A DNA stretch of 64,000 nucleotides from Martinezella rhizogenes (GCA_013322215.1 JAAMEZ010000014.1:390732-454731); one strand, 5' to 3'. Shown: positions 53,833 through 63,765, counted from the stretch's first letter. The notes: generated by a model from the sequence alone, not told the origin. Numbers and translations are program-made.

Positions 53833-54969
53833 ATGCGGTATCTTCGATCTGGGCCACGGCGGCATCAGCCGGAGGAGACGGACGTTACGCGGGGTAAGAC
53901 ACTTGGTCTGCGGTCGGGAGAAATCGCCGATAGAAATATCCGCGTCATATTGGAGGCAATTCGACGCCACGGGCCGTTGACCCGTATGGAGCTCGGCAAG
54001 CATTCCGGATTGACCGGACCGGGTATCACCAACATTCTGCGCCGCCTTGGCGATGAGGGTCTGGTGACATCGCACCGGCGCAACGGCGCGGGCGGCGGCG
54101 CGACATCGACGGAATTTGCCTTGCGGCCCGAAGGAGCCTTCTCGATCGGCGTCAGGGTCCGCCAAAGCCGCGGCGAAGCCGTTCTCGTCGATCTCAGCGG
54201 CCAGGTTCACGACCGCGTTTATTTTCCCCTCACCCGGACAACAAGGGTCGCATCGATCCTGCCGGCCATCGAAGGTATGATCAGTCGTCACGCTGACCTG
54301 CCGATCATCGGCTTGGGAATAGGCTCGAATGACTGGAGCCCGGAAGAAAGCGACCAGCTGGATGCTGCATCGAGACTCCCGCGCAGCTATATCGAAAACG
54401 AGTGCACGGCAAGCCTGCTCGCCGAGCGCACGATCGGCACACTGGCACCGAGAGGTGGCCTCGCGATGATTATCATCGACGAGGATGTCCAGGCCGGTTT
54501 CCTCGTTCGCGGTATTCCCTATTCGGGCGTTCATGGACGCGCGGGCAATATCGGCGACATGCGCACCGGCCCCGACAATATCCGTTTGAACACGGTCGTC
54601 GGCTTCGGTGCGCTGCGCAGATTGGTGAGCGATGACGAATTCAACCGCCTTCTTGAGGGCGAAGAGCCGGCTTCTCCGCTGCTGACGCAGTGGATACGCG
54701 AGGCGGCAAGCCACCTGCTCGACCCGATCATCGCGATTGCCGGCTTCATCGCACCGAGCGTGATCATGATCGGCGGCGACCTGCCGCGCGGCGTCATTGA
54801 AGCGCTGATCCATCAGCTCTCCGTCGAGCGCCGCGACACGTCGAAGCGGCCCTTCCTGACGCCCTGGATTTCACCGATGAAGCCCGCAAGCTTCAGCGGC
54901 GGCGGCGTGGCGCTGGGGGCGGCACTCCTGCCTTTCCTCAATACCCTGCTGCCGCCGATTTCCGGCTGA
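53833..54969 (+). CDS. ROK family transcriptional regulator (first copy)
   Basis: A 378-residue protein with an N-terminal winged helix (RVILEAIRRHGPLTRMELGK, then SGLTGPGITNILRRLGDEGL) and a ROK domain. The N-terminal phosphate-binding motif is altered and no zinc CxCG motif is seen, so sugar kinase activity is unlikely; a XylR/NagC-like regulator fits. ATG 53833 has AAGGA 8 bases upstream. It is divergent from the alpha-mannosidase gene and close to the shared operator at 53732. Confidence 0.88.
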   Translation: MRYLRSGPRRHQPEETDVTRGKTLGLRSGEIADRNIRVILEAIRRHGPLTRMELGKHSGLTGPGITNILRRLGDEGLVTSHRRNGAGGGATSTEFALRPEGAFSIGVRVRQSRGEAVLVDLSGQVHDRVYFPLTRTTRVASILPAIEGMISRHADLPIIGLGIGSNDWSPEESDQLDAASRLPRSYIENECTASLLAERTIGTLAPRGGLAMIIIDEDVQAGFLVRGIPYSGVHGRAGNIGDMRTGPDNIRLNTVVGFGALRRLVSDDEFNRLLEGEEPASPLLTQWIREAASHLLDPIIAIAGFIAPSVIMIGGDLPRGVIEALIHQLSVERRDTSKRPFLTPWISPMKPASFSGGGVALGAALLPFLNTLLPPISG

Positions 54970-54982
54970 GCCTTATATTCCC

Positions 54983-56029
54983 TCAGGCAAGCGCCTCGTC
55001 CCTACGGCTGATATCCGAGGCGAGCGCCTTGTCCAGGACCTTCTGGATATTTGCCGCGCGGCGGAACGAGGGTTCCTGCGTCTTACCCGCCCTGACGGCC
55101 TGGACGAACCGCTGGTAGTTCGTCTCCACATCATCGAAGGGGATATCGCGCCATGTTGCCGTGTGGACATCTTCGCCGAGGCAGGCGCGGAGCGTCGACT
55201 TTCCCGTGTCGTAGATCACCTCGATCGAACCCGTCGCGCCATAGACCCTCAAGCGCAGCTGATCCATCTGCCCCGCGGCGGTGCGTGTCGCCTGGATCGT
55301 GCCGATCGCTCCCGTCGTGAAGTCGACGTTCATCGTGAAGCTGTCATTCGCATCGAGATCATAATCGCCGATCTTGTCACCCGGCGCCTTGTCGAAAGTC
55401 TTTAGCCGCGCAAAGACATGGGCAACGTCGAGTCCGGAGCCATAGGAGGCAAAGTCGACGATATGGATGCCGATATCGCCGAGCGCGCCGTTCGAACCAT
55501 GCTTCTTGCTCAGGCGCCACAGCCATTTGCTCTCCGATTTCCAGTCCCCCCAATGCCTGCCGACCAGCCAGCTCTGCAGATGGGAGGCCTCGACATGCCG
55601 TACCTTGCCGATCTCGCCGGCGAGCACCATCTGCCGGCCCTTCTGCAAGGCAGGCGAGTTGCGATAGGTGAAATTCACCATGCCGACCTTGCCCGCCTTC
55701 TCGATGGCCTCGGTCATTTCCATCGCCTTGATCGCGTCTGTCGCAAGCGGCTTTTCGCAGAAGACATGCTTGCCGGCCGCAACCGCCTGCAGCGTCGTCG
55801 AATGGTGAACAGCGTCGGGCGTCACATTGGCGACGGCATCGAACTCGCCCCAGGCAAGCGCTTCTTCGAGCGAGCCGAAATGATTGGGGATGCCATGCTC
55901 CGAGCAAAAGGCGGCCAATCGCTCGGGCACAACGTCAACGCCGCCCACGACGCTGACACCCTCGATCTCCTTGAAACTTGCCGCATGCTTATTGGCCATT
56001 CCGCCAGTGCCGAGAATGAGTAGGCGCAT
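54983..56029 (-). CDS. Gfo/Idh/MocA family oxidoreductase
   Basis: A 348-residue NAD(P)-dependent enzyme. The N-terminal Rossmann motif LILGTGGMANKHAASF and the family EKP motif in FCEKPLATD are clear, and the GALGDIGIHIVDF stretch holds the conserved catalytic His region. It probably oxidises a sugar or sugar derivative imported by the neighbouring ABC transporter. GGAGGATC precedes ATG 56029. It converges with the first ROK gene and is divergent from the transporter. Confidence 0.92.
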   Translation of the reverse strand: MRLLILGTGGMANKHAASFKEIEGVSVVGGVDVVPERLAAFCSEHGIPNHFGSLEEALAWGEFDAVANVTPDAVHHSTTLQAVAAGKHVFCEKPLATDAIKAMEMTEAIEKAGKVGMVNFTYRNSPALQKGRQMVLAGEIGKVRHVEASHLQSWLVGRHWGDWKSESKWLWRLSKKHGSNGALGDIGIHIVDFASYGSGLDVAHVFARLKTFDKAPGDKIGDYDLDANDSFTMNVDFTTGAIGTIQATRTAAGQMDQLRLRVYGATGSIEVIYDTGKSTLRACLGEDVHTATWRDIPFDDVETNYQRFVQAVRAGKTQEPSFRRAANIQKVLDKALASDISRRDEALA

Positions 56030-56199
56030 CTGATCCTCCGTAGATGTCCAGTTCGGCCAGCGTCCGCCGGCCAGGGCAAAACCCAGCCACCCATCGCGGA
56101 TACCCGCAATGGCTCGACTATTATGCGATCGGGAAATACGGCTTGGGGCCGCTAGCTGCTGTTGAATGTCGCCAGCATCTTAATCCTCCCAAGCTGCGG

Positions 56200-56230
56200 C
56201 TTGACATCAAACCAAAGTAACTTAATCTAA
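56200..56230 (+). promoter_or_regulatory. promoter/operator of the CUT1 transporter operon
   Basis: TTGACA (56201-56206) and TAATCT (56223-56228) are 16 bases apart, a good sigma-70 pair, with CAAAGTAACTT between them. The block is a near copy, in opposite orientation, of 53732-53762. Position between -35 and -10 suggests repression. Confidence 0.75.
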
Positions 56231-56306
56231 TTAATGCAGCATGGAAATGAGGAGAGGTCAACTGGCCACCATGCTGTATCCGTTTAAAATGGGGAGGAGA
56301 CCCAAC

Positions 56307-57605
56307 ATGAAGAGAGCGTTCGTCAGCGCGCTAGCGCTGAGCACGATGTTGTTTTCAGTGCCTGCCGCATTTGCCCAAGAACTGGCGACAAAGGACAGGA
56401 TCGGCCTTGCCGACGCACCGAAAACACTCACTGTCCGACTCACGAACGATAGTCAGAACAATGCCGATCCGGCGATCGCACAGGGCTATCAGAAGCTCTT
56501 CGTCGACTTCATCAAGAAACATCCAGACTGGAAGCTGCAGATGCAGTTCATGTCTGCTGACATCGGTACCGAACAGGCAAAAATGCTTGAACAGGCGAAG
56601 GCCGGCAATGCTCCGGATTGCGCCGCCGTCGACTCCTTCGTCCTGTCGCAGTTCATGGTCAACCATGTGCTTGCCGACTTCACACCCTATTTCTCGAAAG
56701 ACGAGATAGCCGACCTCTTCCCCTTCATCCGCAACGGTATCACCGATAAGGACCAGACGATCCGTGCCTGGTGGTGGGATACCGACCTTCGCGTGCTCTA
56801 CCGCAACAAGTCCATCGTTCCCGATGCACCGCAGACCTGGGATGATCTGAAGAAGGCCGGTGTCGCCTCCGTCAAGGAAGGCATGGAGGGCATTCTCTTC
56901 AATGCCGGTCGCTATGAGGGTTCGACCTTCGACTGGCTTGCGAACTACTGGGCGCTCGGCGGCAAGCTCGTTGACGATACCGGCAAGCCTGTCTTCGGCG
57001 AGGGCGAAAACAAGGAGAAGTTTCTCAAGGCACTGACCTATTACAAGGATCTCGTCGATTCCGGCGCCGCACCCAAGCGCGTGACCACGATCGGCAACTA
57101 TGACGACCTGAATGCAGCCGCGGCCGCCGGAACCACGGCGCTCTTCATCGGCGGCAACTGGCAGCTCGCCCAATTGAAGGCGACGCTGGACCCGGACGAA
57201 TTCGCCAACTGGACCTTCTCGCCGATCCCCGGCCCGACGGCCGATCAGCGCTCGACCGGAACCGGCGGCTGGACGATCGCCTCCTTCAGCAAGGACAAAG
57301 ACAAGGTCGAGATGTGCGCCAACCTTGCCCGCGACATCTATATGGGGCCGGGCAATGCGCTTCAGCAGCAATTGCCGACACGCAAGTCGCTCTTCGACAA
57401 GTATGAGGTCTTCGCGACCGAAGCCAACAAGACCTTTGCCGAGGCTCTCGCCAACGGCCAGGCCCGTCCCGGCGCACCGATCTATCCGGAAATCTCCAAC
57501 CAGATCCAGATCATGATGGGCGACGTCCTGTCGGGAACCAAGCAGCCGGAAGAGGCCTTGAACGCGGCATTCAAGGCAACGATGGAGGCTTACAAGCGTC
57601 TCTAA
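56307..57605 (+). CDS. sugar ABC transporter substrate-binding protein, CUT1 type
   Basis: A 432-residue periplasmic protein with a signal peptide (ALSTMLFSVPAAFAQ). The family 1 extracellular solute-binding pattern is visible (LFVDFIKKHPDW, VLYRNKSIV, ALFIGGNWQLAQL). GGGGAGGAG precedes ATG 56307. It heads the operon with two permeases, a ROK regulator, an isomerase and the ATPase. The link to the alpha-mannosidase promoter suggests a mannose-containing oligosaccharide or similar ligand (inference). Confidence 0.93.
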   Translation: MKRAFVSALALSTMLFSVPAAFAQELATKDRIGLADAPKTLTVRLTNDSQNNADPAIAQGYQKLFVDFIKKHPDWKLQMQFMSADIGTEQAKMLEQAKAGNAPDCAAVDSFVLSQFMVNHVLADFTPYFSKDEIADLFPFIRNGITDKDQTIRAWWWDTDLRVLYRNKSIVPDAPQTWDDLKKAGVASVKEGMEGILFNAGRYEGSTFDWLANYWALGGKLVDDTGKPVFGEGENKEKFLKALTYYKDLVDSGAAPKRVTTIGNYDDLNAAAAAGTTALFIGGNWQLAQLKATLDPDEFANWTFSPIPGPTADQRSTGTGGWTIASFSKDKDKVEMCANLARDIYMGPGNALQQQLPTRKSLFDKYEVFATEANKTFAEALANGQARPGAPIYPEISNQIQIMMGDVLSGTKQPEEALNAAFKATMEAYKRL

Positions 57606-57622
57606 CGATTGTGATCGCGGCA

Positions 57623-57639
57623 GCGCCCCTTGCGGGCGC
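57623..57639 (+). promoter_or_regulatory. stem-loop between CUT1 binding-protein and permease genes
   Basis: GCGCCC and GGGCGC form perfect 6-bp arms around a 5-base loop, in the 68-base gap after the binding-protein stop. As at 47888, it may favour binding-protein expression over the permeases. Confidence 0.45.
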
Positions 57640-57673
57640 CGCCGACAGTGTCAAACCCGGACAGAGAAGCCCA

Positions 57674-58603
57674 ATGACCCCAATCGCCATCGAGGCTGCC
57701 AGCCGGCCGCACAGCAGATCGTTCATGCGCCGTTTCGCCGGGGCGCCGCTGCCCTGGATCATGCCTGTGATCATCGTCATTGGCATTTTCTATCTCTATC
57801 CGGTGATCGACGTCTTCCGTCTGTCTTTCACCAACGCGACGCTGATCGGCGACAATCAGGATTACACGCTCGCCTCGATTGCGAACATGCTGAGTTCGCC
57901 GCAGCTTCCCGATATCCTCTGGGCAACCCTCGTCTTCGTCGGCGGAAGCGTCATCGGCCAGCAGATCCTTGGCCTTGCCGTCGCGGTGGTCGTCGTTCGC
58001 GGCGAAAAGCGCGGCCTGTTCGGCACGACGATCCTGAGAACCACGGCGCTCATCGCCTGGGTCGTGCCCGGCATTGCCGGCGGCATCATCTGGCAGATGC
58101 TGTTTTCGGAGGCGCCCTATGGCGCACTGAACAGCATTTTGCGGCTCATGCACCTGCCGACGGTCGCATGGCTCTCCGATCCCGCCATCGCTCCTTGGTC
58201 GGCCCTCATTTCGAACATCTGGCGCGGAACGGCCTTCTCGATGGTTGTCATGTATGCCGCGCTGAAATCTATCGACCCTTCGCTCTATGAAGCAGCCGAG
58301 GTTGATGGCGCGACAGGCTCACAACAGTTCTTCTTCATCACCATCCCGCAACTGCGCGCCGCAATCCTCGTCAACATGATCCTCATCACCATCATGACGC
58401 TGAACACCTTCGACGCGATCATCACGCTGACGGGCGGCGGGCCCGGGCGCGCGACCGAAGTCATATCGCTCTATGTCTTCAACATCGTCTTCCGCAATTA
58501 CGATCTGTCCGGCGGAAGTGTGCTTTCCGTGCTGATGCTGATCATCAGCCTCGGACTGGCCGTCGTCTATGCGTCATTCCTGCCGAAGGAGGACGAGCAA
58601 TGA
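57674..58603 (+). CDS. sugar ABC transporter permease, CUT1 type (first)
   Basis: A 309-residue inner-membrane protein with about six spans and the EAA loop signature YEAAEVDGATGSQQFFFITI. ATG 57674 is chosen; a GTG at 57611 is in frame, but the intervening codons look non-coding and contain a stem-loop. Its TGA overlaps the next ATG (ATGA). Confidence 0.92.
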   Translation: MTPIAIEAASRPHSRSFMRRFAGAPLPWIMPVIIVIGIFYLYPVIDVFRLSFTNATLIGDNQDYTLASIANMLSSPQLPDILWATLVFVGGSVIGQQILGLAVAVVVVRGEKRGLFGTTILRTTALIAWVVPGIAGGIIWQMLFSEAPYGALNSILRLMHLPTVAWLSDPAIAPWSALISNIWRGTAFSMVVMYAALKSIDPSLYEAAEVDGATGSQQFFFITIPQLRAAILVNMILITIMTLNTFDAIITLTGGGPGRATEVISLYVFNIVFRNYDLSGGSVLSVLMLIISLGLAVVYASFLPKEDEQ

Positions 58604-59442
58604 GCAGGCGCACCGGCACACGCTTCGGCGACTTCCTGAGCTATCTCTTCATGCTGGCGATGTTCGTTTTCTTCGCCGGTCCGCTCACCTACCTTCTATC
58701 GATGGCGCTGCGCGACAAACGCGAGATTTATCGCGGCGTGGCGCGCTATATCCCGCACAATCCGACCATCGACAATTTCATCACCGTGCTCAACAACAGC
58801 TACTTTCCGCTCTATCTCTGGAACGGTCTGAAGCTTGCGGCTCTCAGTGGCTTCGGTGTTTTGATCGTCGCCATGCCGGCTGCCTACGCCTTTTCGCGCT
58901 TCCAGTTCCGCGGCAAGGGTCTGTCGATGATGGGACTTCTGCTCTTTCAGATGATCTCGCCGCTGGTCATCATGGTGCCGCTCTATCGCTACATGAACCG
59001 CCTTGGCCTGCTCGATACGCATTTCGCCGTGACGATGGTCTATATCGCACTCGGCGTGCCGCTTGCGACATGGCTCTTGAAGAGCACGGTGGACGGCATT
59101 CCGCGTAGCCTCGACGAAGCCGCGATGATCGACGGATGCAACCGCTTTTCGGTCTTCTGGCGGATCGTCCTGCCGCTGTCGGCACCGGGCATCGCCTCCG
59201 TATTCATCATCACGGTCATTGCCGGCTGGTCGCAGTTCCTCGTGCCTTTTCTGCTGCTCACGCAAAACAATTTGATGCCGATCGGCGTCGGGATCTTTAA
59301 CTTCCGTGGCATGCAAACCGACTCGTCCATCCAGCTGCTGGCCGCTGCCTGCCTCATCTCCGTCGTACCGGCGATCGTGGCGTTCCTGTCGCTGCAGCGA
59401 CTGATCCTTGGTTCCATGACCAGCGGCTCGGTAAAGGGATGA
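58600..59442 (+). CDS. sugar ABC transporter permease, CUT1 type (second)
   Basis: A 280-residue inner-membrane protein with about six spans and the EAA loop DEAAMIDGCNRFSVFWRIVL. It pairs with the first permease (4-base overlap) to form the channel. Confidence 0.93.
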   Translation: MSRRTGTRFGDFLSYLFMLAMFVFFAGPLTYLLSMALRDKREIYRGVARYIPHNPTIDNFITVLNNSYFPLYLWNGLKLAALSGFGVLIVAMPAAYAFSRFQFRGKGLSMMGLLLFQMISPLVIMVPLYRYMNRLGLLDTHFAVTMVYIALGVPLATWLLKSTVDGIPRSLDEAAMIDGCNRFSVFWRIVLPLSAPGIASVFIITVIAGWSQFLVPFLLLTQNNLMPIGVGIFNFRGMQTDSSIQLLAAACLISVVPAIVAFLSLQRLILGSMTSGSVKG

Positions 59443-59484
59443 GGCCGGATTTACGCGCCCGTGGCTGATTAAGGGATTTCGACG

Positions 59485-60723
59485 ATGAACCAAACGACCG
59501 GCGTCAAACTGTCTCCCGACCTGACGGGAGCCAATGTCGAGGATGCGGGCGAGCACAATCGAGCCATCGTTCTGCGCTGCATCCATCGCCAGGCGCCGAT
59601 TTCGCGGGCCGAGATTGCACGGCAGACAGGCTTTACCAAGCCGGCGATCGCCCGCATCGTCGATCGCCTGCTCGACGAAGGTCTGATCATTGAAGCGCGC
59701 CGGCGCCATGGCCTGAGGGGACAGCCGGCGATCGAGCTCGAGATCAACCCCGACGCCTTCTTTGCTGTTGGCATCAATATCGATCGCGATCATCTGACCA
59801 TCCTCGCCGTCGATGCCGTCGGCAACGTGCGCGCCCGCGTCCACCACGAAAAGCGCTGCATCCTGCCGGGCGAATTCATGCAGCTGACAGCCGATGCGAT
59901 ATCGCACTTCCAGCGAAGCCGTCTGATCGACGACGCGCATCTCGCCGGCATCGGCCTTGCCATGCCGGACTGGCTCGGCGAGATCGCCTTCATGGGCAAG
60001 CCTGACGACTATTGGGAATGGATGGAATTCGACGTGCGGGCCGCGTTGGAGAACCTGACGCAGCACCCTGTCTTCATCGAAAACGAAACCAATGCGGCAG
60101 CGCTCGCGGAACTCGATTTCGGGCTTGGCGCCGAAAGCCGCAGCTTCTTCTATATCTCGATCAATGCCTGCCCTGGAGGCGGGCTCGTGCTCGACGGCAA
60201 TGGTCATCGCGGTGCCATGGGCTTGAGCGGCGAGATCGGCTGGCTGCCGATCGCCGATCCTCAGGACAAAGGGACCCAGAAGGTCGAGCTTCTCGGCGAA
60301 ATATTCTCGCTCTTCTTTCTCTACAGGTTCCTCGGAGAGCATGGGATCAAGACGAGCGTACCCTCGGACCTACTCACGCTGGATGCTCGTGGCAGGAAGC
60401 TGGTCTCCCAATGGCTGAAGGGAATGAGCGCGCATCTCGCCGTCGCGGTCAAGCATATCGGCATGATCGTCGATCCCGATGCCATCATCCTCGGCGGCCG
60501 TTTGCCCATCCGCATGATCGATGAGCTGCTGCGCTATGTCCACGAGCATCTCGATATGGAGGATACGGCGCTACCATCGATCCATCGTGCCTCGCTTGGC
60601 GAGGACGCCTGCGCGATCGGTGCCGCGGCCATGCCGATGGCGGCGGCGCTCATGCTCGCCTCGGCCGACGAGGTCCAGCGCACGCGTTCACCACTCAAAT
60701 TCATGGACCGCCTGAACAACTGA
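59485..60723 (+). CDS. ROK family transcriptional regulator (second copy)
   Basis: A 412-residue protein. N-terminal winged helix (IVLRCIHRQAPISRAEIARQ, then GFTKPAIARIVDRLLDEGL), followed by a ROK domain with VFIENETNAAALAELDFG and GAMGLSGEIGWLPI. The zinc-binding CxCG motif is missing. Encoded inside the transporter operon, it may sense the imported sugar. Which of the two ROK proteins binds the shared operator is open. Confidence 0.9.
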   Translation: MNQTTGVKLSPDLTGANVEDAGEHNRAIVLRCIHRQAPISRAEIARQTGFTKPAIARIVDRLLDEGLIIEARRRHGLRGQPAIELEINPDAFFAVGINIDRDHLTILAVDAVGNVRARVHHEKRCILPGEFMQLTADAISHFQRSRLIDDAHLAGIGLAMPDWLGEIAFMGKPDDYWEWMEFDVRAALENLTQHPVFIENETNAAALAELDFGLGAESRSFFYISINACPGGGLVLDGNGHRGAMGLSGEIGWLPIADPQDKGTQKVELLGEIFSLFFLYRFLGEHGIKTSVPSDLLTLDARGRKLVSQWLKGMSAHLAVAVKHIGMIVDPDAIILGGRLPIRMIDELLRYVHEHLDMEDTALPSIHRASLGEDACAIGAAAMPMAAALMLASADEVQRTRSPLKFMDRLNN

Positions 60724-60754
60724 GCCGGCTGTCACGGCCGTAGGGAGGATTTTG

Positions 60755-61609
60755 ATGAGGATCGGTTTTTATACGTCGACGTTCAATGACAGGCCCTTCG
60801 AGGAGGTGGTGGATTTCGCCGCCTCCGCCGGCTTCGATGCGATCGAAATCGATGTCCGCGGCCATATCAAGACACCGGACAAGGTGCAGGCAGCAGTCGC
60901 CCTTGCCCGCGATCGCAACCTCTTCGTCTCCTCGATTGCCTTTTTCGGCAATCAGCTCGATGCCGATCGCGCCAAACGCGGCGAGCTTCGAGCCATCACC
61001 GAGGAATTCGCCGAAGCAATCGGCGAAGCTGGCGTGCCGATCTTCATAATCTTTCCCGGCCGCGACGACAGTGCCGACGAGGATACCAACTATGATGATT
61101 TCGCCGACTTCGCCAACCGGCTGATCGCCCGGACGACCTCGAGCAGGCTTATCTTCGCGATCGAGAACTGGCCCGGCCCGAAAGACAATTTCATCGGGAC
61201 CACGCCGAAGGGCTGGCAGGAGCTCTTCAAGCGAATTCCCGACAGACGTTTCGGCCTTGAATTCGACCCTTCCCATCTCATCCGCATCGGCGTCGATCCT
61301 TATGTCGCCATGGATGCGGTCAAGGATCGCATTGCCATCCTTCATGCCAAGGATACGGCGATCGATGCAGCCGTTCAGCAGGCCGTCGGCTATCACGGCA
61401 AGGGGTGGTGGCAGTACAAGCTGCCGGGCCATGGCCTTCTCGATTGGCCGCGCTTCCTGCGTCAGGCGCGCACCGACGGCTTTGACGGCACGCTTTCGAT
61501 CGAGCATGAGGATGCGGCTTATGGCTGGCCGGGCAAGGATCTTGCTCAACGGCAAGAAGGCGAGCGCCGTGGTCTCGATTACCTCAGAAGCGTCTTGAAC
61601 GCGCTTTAG
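60755..61609 (+). CDS. sugar phosphate isomerase/epimerase (xylose isomerase-like TIM barrel)
   Basis: A 284-residue protein of the AP-endonuclease-2/xylose-isomerase-like family. MRIGFYTSTFNDRPFEEVVD starts the barrel; metal-binding acidic and His residues appear in AIENWPGP, GLEFDPSHLI, ILHAKDT and LSIEHED. GGGAGG precedes ATG 60755. It is placed between the ROK regulator and the ATPase gene and should act on the imported sugar after oxidation or phosphorylation (inference). Confidence 0.88.
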   Translation: MRIGFYTSTFNDRPFEEVVDFAASAGFDAIEIDVRGHIKTPDKVQAAVALARDRNLFVSSIAFFGNQLDADRAKRGELRAITEEFAEAIGEAGVPIFIIFPGRDDSADEDTNYDDFADFANRLIARTTSSRLIFAIENWPGPKDNFIGTTPKGWQELFKRIPDRRFGLEFDPSHLIRIGVDPYVAMDAVKDRIAILHAKDTAIDAAVQQAVGYHGKGWWQYKLPGHGLLDWPRFLRQARTDGFDGTLSIEHEDAAYGWPGKDLAQRQEGERRGLDYLRSVLNAL

Positions 61610-61630
61610 CAGCAATTGGGGAGGACGGAA

Positions 61631-62686
61631 ATGGCCCATGTTAGAGTGCATGACGCACGCAAGGATTATGGCGCGTTCAAAGCCATCAAAGGCGTGTCTG
61701 TCGATATTCGCGACGGCGAGTTCGTCGTGCTCGTCGGCCCTTCGGGCTGCGGAAAATCCACCCTGCTCAGAATGATCGCCGGCCTTGAGGGGATCACGTC
61801 AGGCGATATCCAGATCGGCAAGCATATCGTCAACGATCTCGCGCCGAAGGATCGCGACATCGCGATGGTCTTCCAGAATTATGCCCTCTATCCGCATATG
61901 ACGGTCGCCAAGAACATGGGCTTCTCTTTGCGGTTGAAGCGGATGCCAAAGTCGGAAATCGACCAGCGGGTCGGCAATGCCGCCAAGATCCTCGGTCTCG
62001 AAACTCTTCTCGAGCGATATCCGAAGCAGTTGTCGGGCGGGCAAAGGCAGCGCGTTGCCATGGGCCGCGCGATCGTGCGCGATCCCGCCGTCTTCCTTTT
62101 CGACGAGCCTCTGTCGAACCTCGACGCCAAACTCCGCGTCCAGATGCGATCCGAGATCAAGGAAATGCACCAGCGGCTGAAGACCACCACGATCTACGTC
62201 ACGCACGATCAGATCGAGGCGATGACGATGGCCGACAAGATCGTCGTCATGAAGGACGGACTGATCGAACAATCGGGCTCGCCGCTCGACCTCTATGACC
62301 GGCCGGCCAATCTCTTCGTCGCGGGCTTCATCGGCTCTCCAGCGATGAATTTCATCAAGGGCAGCATGACGAACGAGGGCTTCCGCACGACCGACGGGCT
62401 CTTGCTGCCGAGCGAACAAAACTCACCAACGGCCGTCACCTATGGCATTCGCCCCGAGGACATCAAGCTGGTTGCCGACGGCATCGAAGTGGAAACCATC
62501 GTCTTCGAACCGACGGGATCCGAAACGATGGTCATCGCCCGCCTCGGCGCACAGACGATCACTTGCGTTTTCCGCGAGCGGATCAGGGCGGCGCCTGGCG
62601 ATATCCTGCGCATCGCCCCGGCTCATAACGCCGTCCATCTCTTCGACGAAAGCGGACAGCGCATAGGTGATGGGAACACTCGGTAG
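61631..62686 (+). CDS. sugar ABC transporter ATPase, UgpC/MalK type
   Basis: A 351-residue ATPase. Walker A GPSGCGKST, Q-loop, signature LSGGQRQRV and Walker B VFLFDEPLSNLDAKLR are complete, with a C-terminal TOBE-like domain (YGIRPEDIKLV). GGGGAGGACGGA precedes ATG 61631. It powers the CUT1 permeases of the operon and is its last gene. Confidence 0.95.
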   Translation: MAHVRVHDARKDYGAFKAIKGVSVDIRDGEFVVLVGPSGCGKSTLLRMIAGLEGITSGDIQIGKHIVNDLAPKDRDIAMVFQNYALYPHMTVAKNMGFSLRLKRMPKSEIDQRVGNAAKILGLETLLERYPKQLSGGQRQRVAMGRAIVRDPAVFLFDEPLSNLDAKLRVQMRSEIKEMHQRLKTTTIYVTHDQIEAMTMADKIVVMKDGLIEQSGSPLDLYDRPANLFVAGFIGSPAMNFIKGSMTNEGFRTTDGLLLPSEQNSPTAVTYGIRPEDIKLVADGIEVETIVFEPTGSETMVIARLGAQTITCVFRERIRAAPGDILRIAPAHNAVHLFDESGQRIGDGNTR

Positions 62687-62829
62687 CCGCCGTGGCGGGA
62701 TGGCTTGTTACAACGGCTGACAAGGCATCAAACACATGACCGGCGTCGGTTGTCGCGGATCACGGTCGCACTACTTATACGAACATATATCGAGGTGACC
62801 AATATTATCGAGACCGTCAGGGTGATTTT

Positions 62830-63606
62830 TTGAGATACGCCTTCCCAACACTTCTCGTCGCAATCTGGTGTGGCCTTTTATCAACGCCGGGCTCTGCAAG
62901 CATGTCGCCGTCAAACCAGGCTGAAGCGGCGGCCTCATATCAAGAGCTTGATGCGCTCGCGCGCCAGACCCACGCGCACGGTGATCTGCCGCGCTGGTCG
63001 ATATCAGATCACGCCAAGGTCCTCGAACGTTTTTGGAACGTGACGGCGACACTGGGTAGCCCACCCTACACATCGTCCGACGTCCCGGCGCTTCTGACGA
63101 TCGGCGATCGCGCCAGCGCACTTTACAAGACCTATCTGCTGTTTGCACCTCAGCCCGGAACCCTGCCCGATACAGCCGCCAATACGTCGAAGTATCAGGA
63201 CGAAGTCTCGCGGGCCGCGGCCTATCTGTTAAAGGTTCAAGCAGCCGAGCTCGAGGCGATGTCTGACTTTGTCAGCACGCTTCCCGCCGCCGAAATGACC
63301 GCGCCACGCCGGGCAGGATTGCAGCAAGTACGCCTCGGTATAAATGAGATGATGACGAGCGTGACGTTGATGGTACGCTCGCCGGGTCTGAACCCTGCCA
63401 ACCGAGGCATCCTGTTGAGCGCGCTTGCAGACAACGCCTCGGTCATGGCCGCTTCAACCCCTCGCGCCGACAGGGCGGCTCTGGTCGCCCAAACCGAGGC
63501 AATCTTGCCCGCTCTGACCGGACCAGAGCGCGAGAAAGCGCTCATGTTCAAATCGACCTTCGAACATGGCGAGTGCGGGGTGCTTTGCGCTCTCGAAGCA
63601 AAATAG
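62830..63606 (+). CDS. secreted protein of unknown function
   Basis: A 258-residue protein with a signal peptide (FPTLLVAIWCGLLSTPGSAS). The rest is helical and Ala-rich, with no motif I recognise; the C-terminus CGVLCALEAK carries two cysteines. The start appears to be TTG at 62830 (CAGGGTGA upstream); an ATG at 62902 would delete the signal peptide. Confidence 0.65.
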   Translation: MRYAFPTLLVAIWCGLLSTPGSASMSPSNQAEAAASYQELDALARQTHAHGDLPRWSISDHAKVLERFWNVTATLGSPPYTSSDVPALLTIGDRASALYKTYLLFAPQPGTLPDTAANTSKYQDEVSRAAAYLLKVQAAELEAMSDFVSTLPAAEMTAPRRAGLQQVRLGINEMMTSVTLMVRSPGLNPANRGILLSALADNASVMAASTPRADRAALVAQTEAILPALTGPEREKALMFKSTFEHGECGVLCALEAK

Positions 63607-63710
63607 CCACCGAAGCCGATTGAGCCGAAGGCCTTGCCGGCCTTCCGCATTCCTGACACAGGCCGCTCTCGTGAGGCGTTCGTCGTGCTGCACAGGCCCA
63701 GCTTATCGCT

Positions 63711-63749
63711 AGAACGGTTCAGCTTTTCACGGAATCTCTGAACCGCTCT
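63711..63749. repeat. inverted repeat next to the 49-bp element
   Basis: AGAACGGTTCAG (63711-63722) and CTGAACCGCTCT (63738-63749) are complementary at 11 of 12 positions. They form a hairpin directly before the 49-bp repeat and are probably part of the same composite element. Confidence 0.65.
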
Positions 63750-63765
63750 ATCTGTTTGTTGTCAC

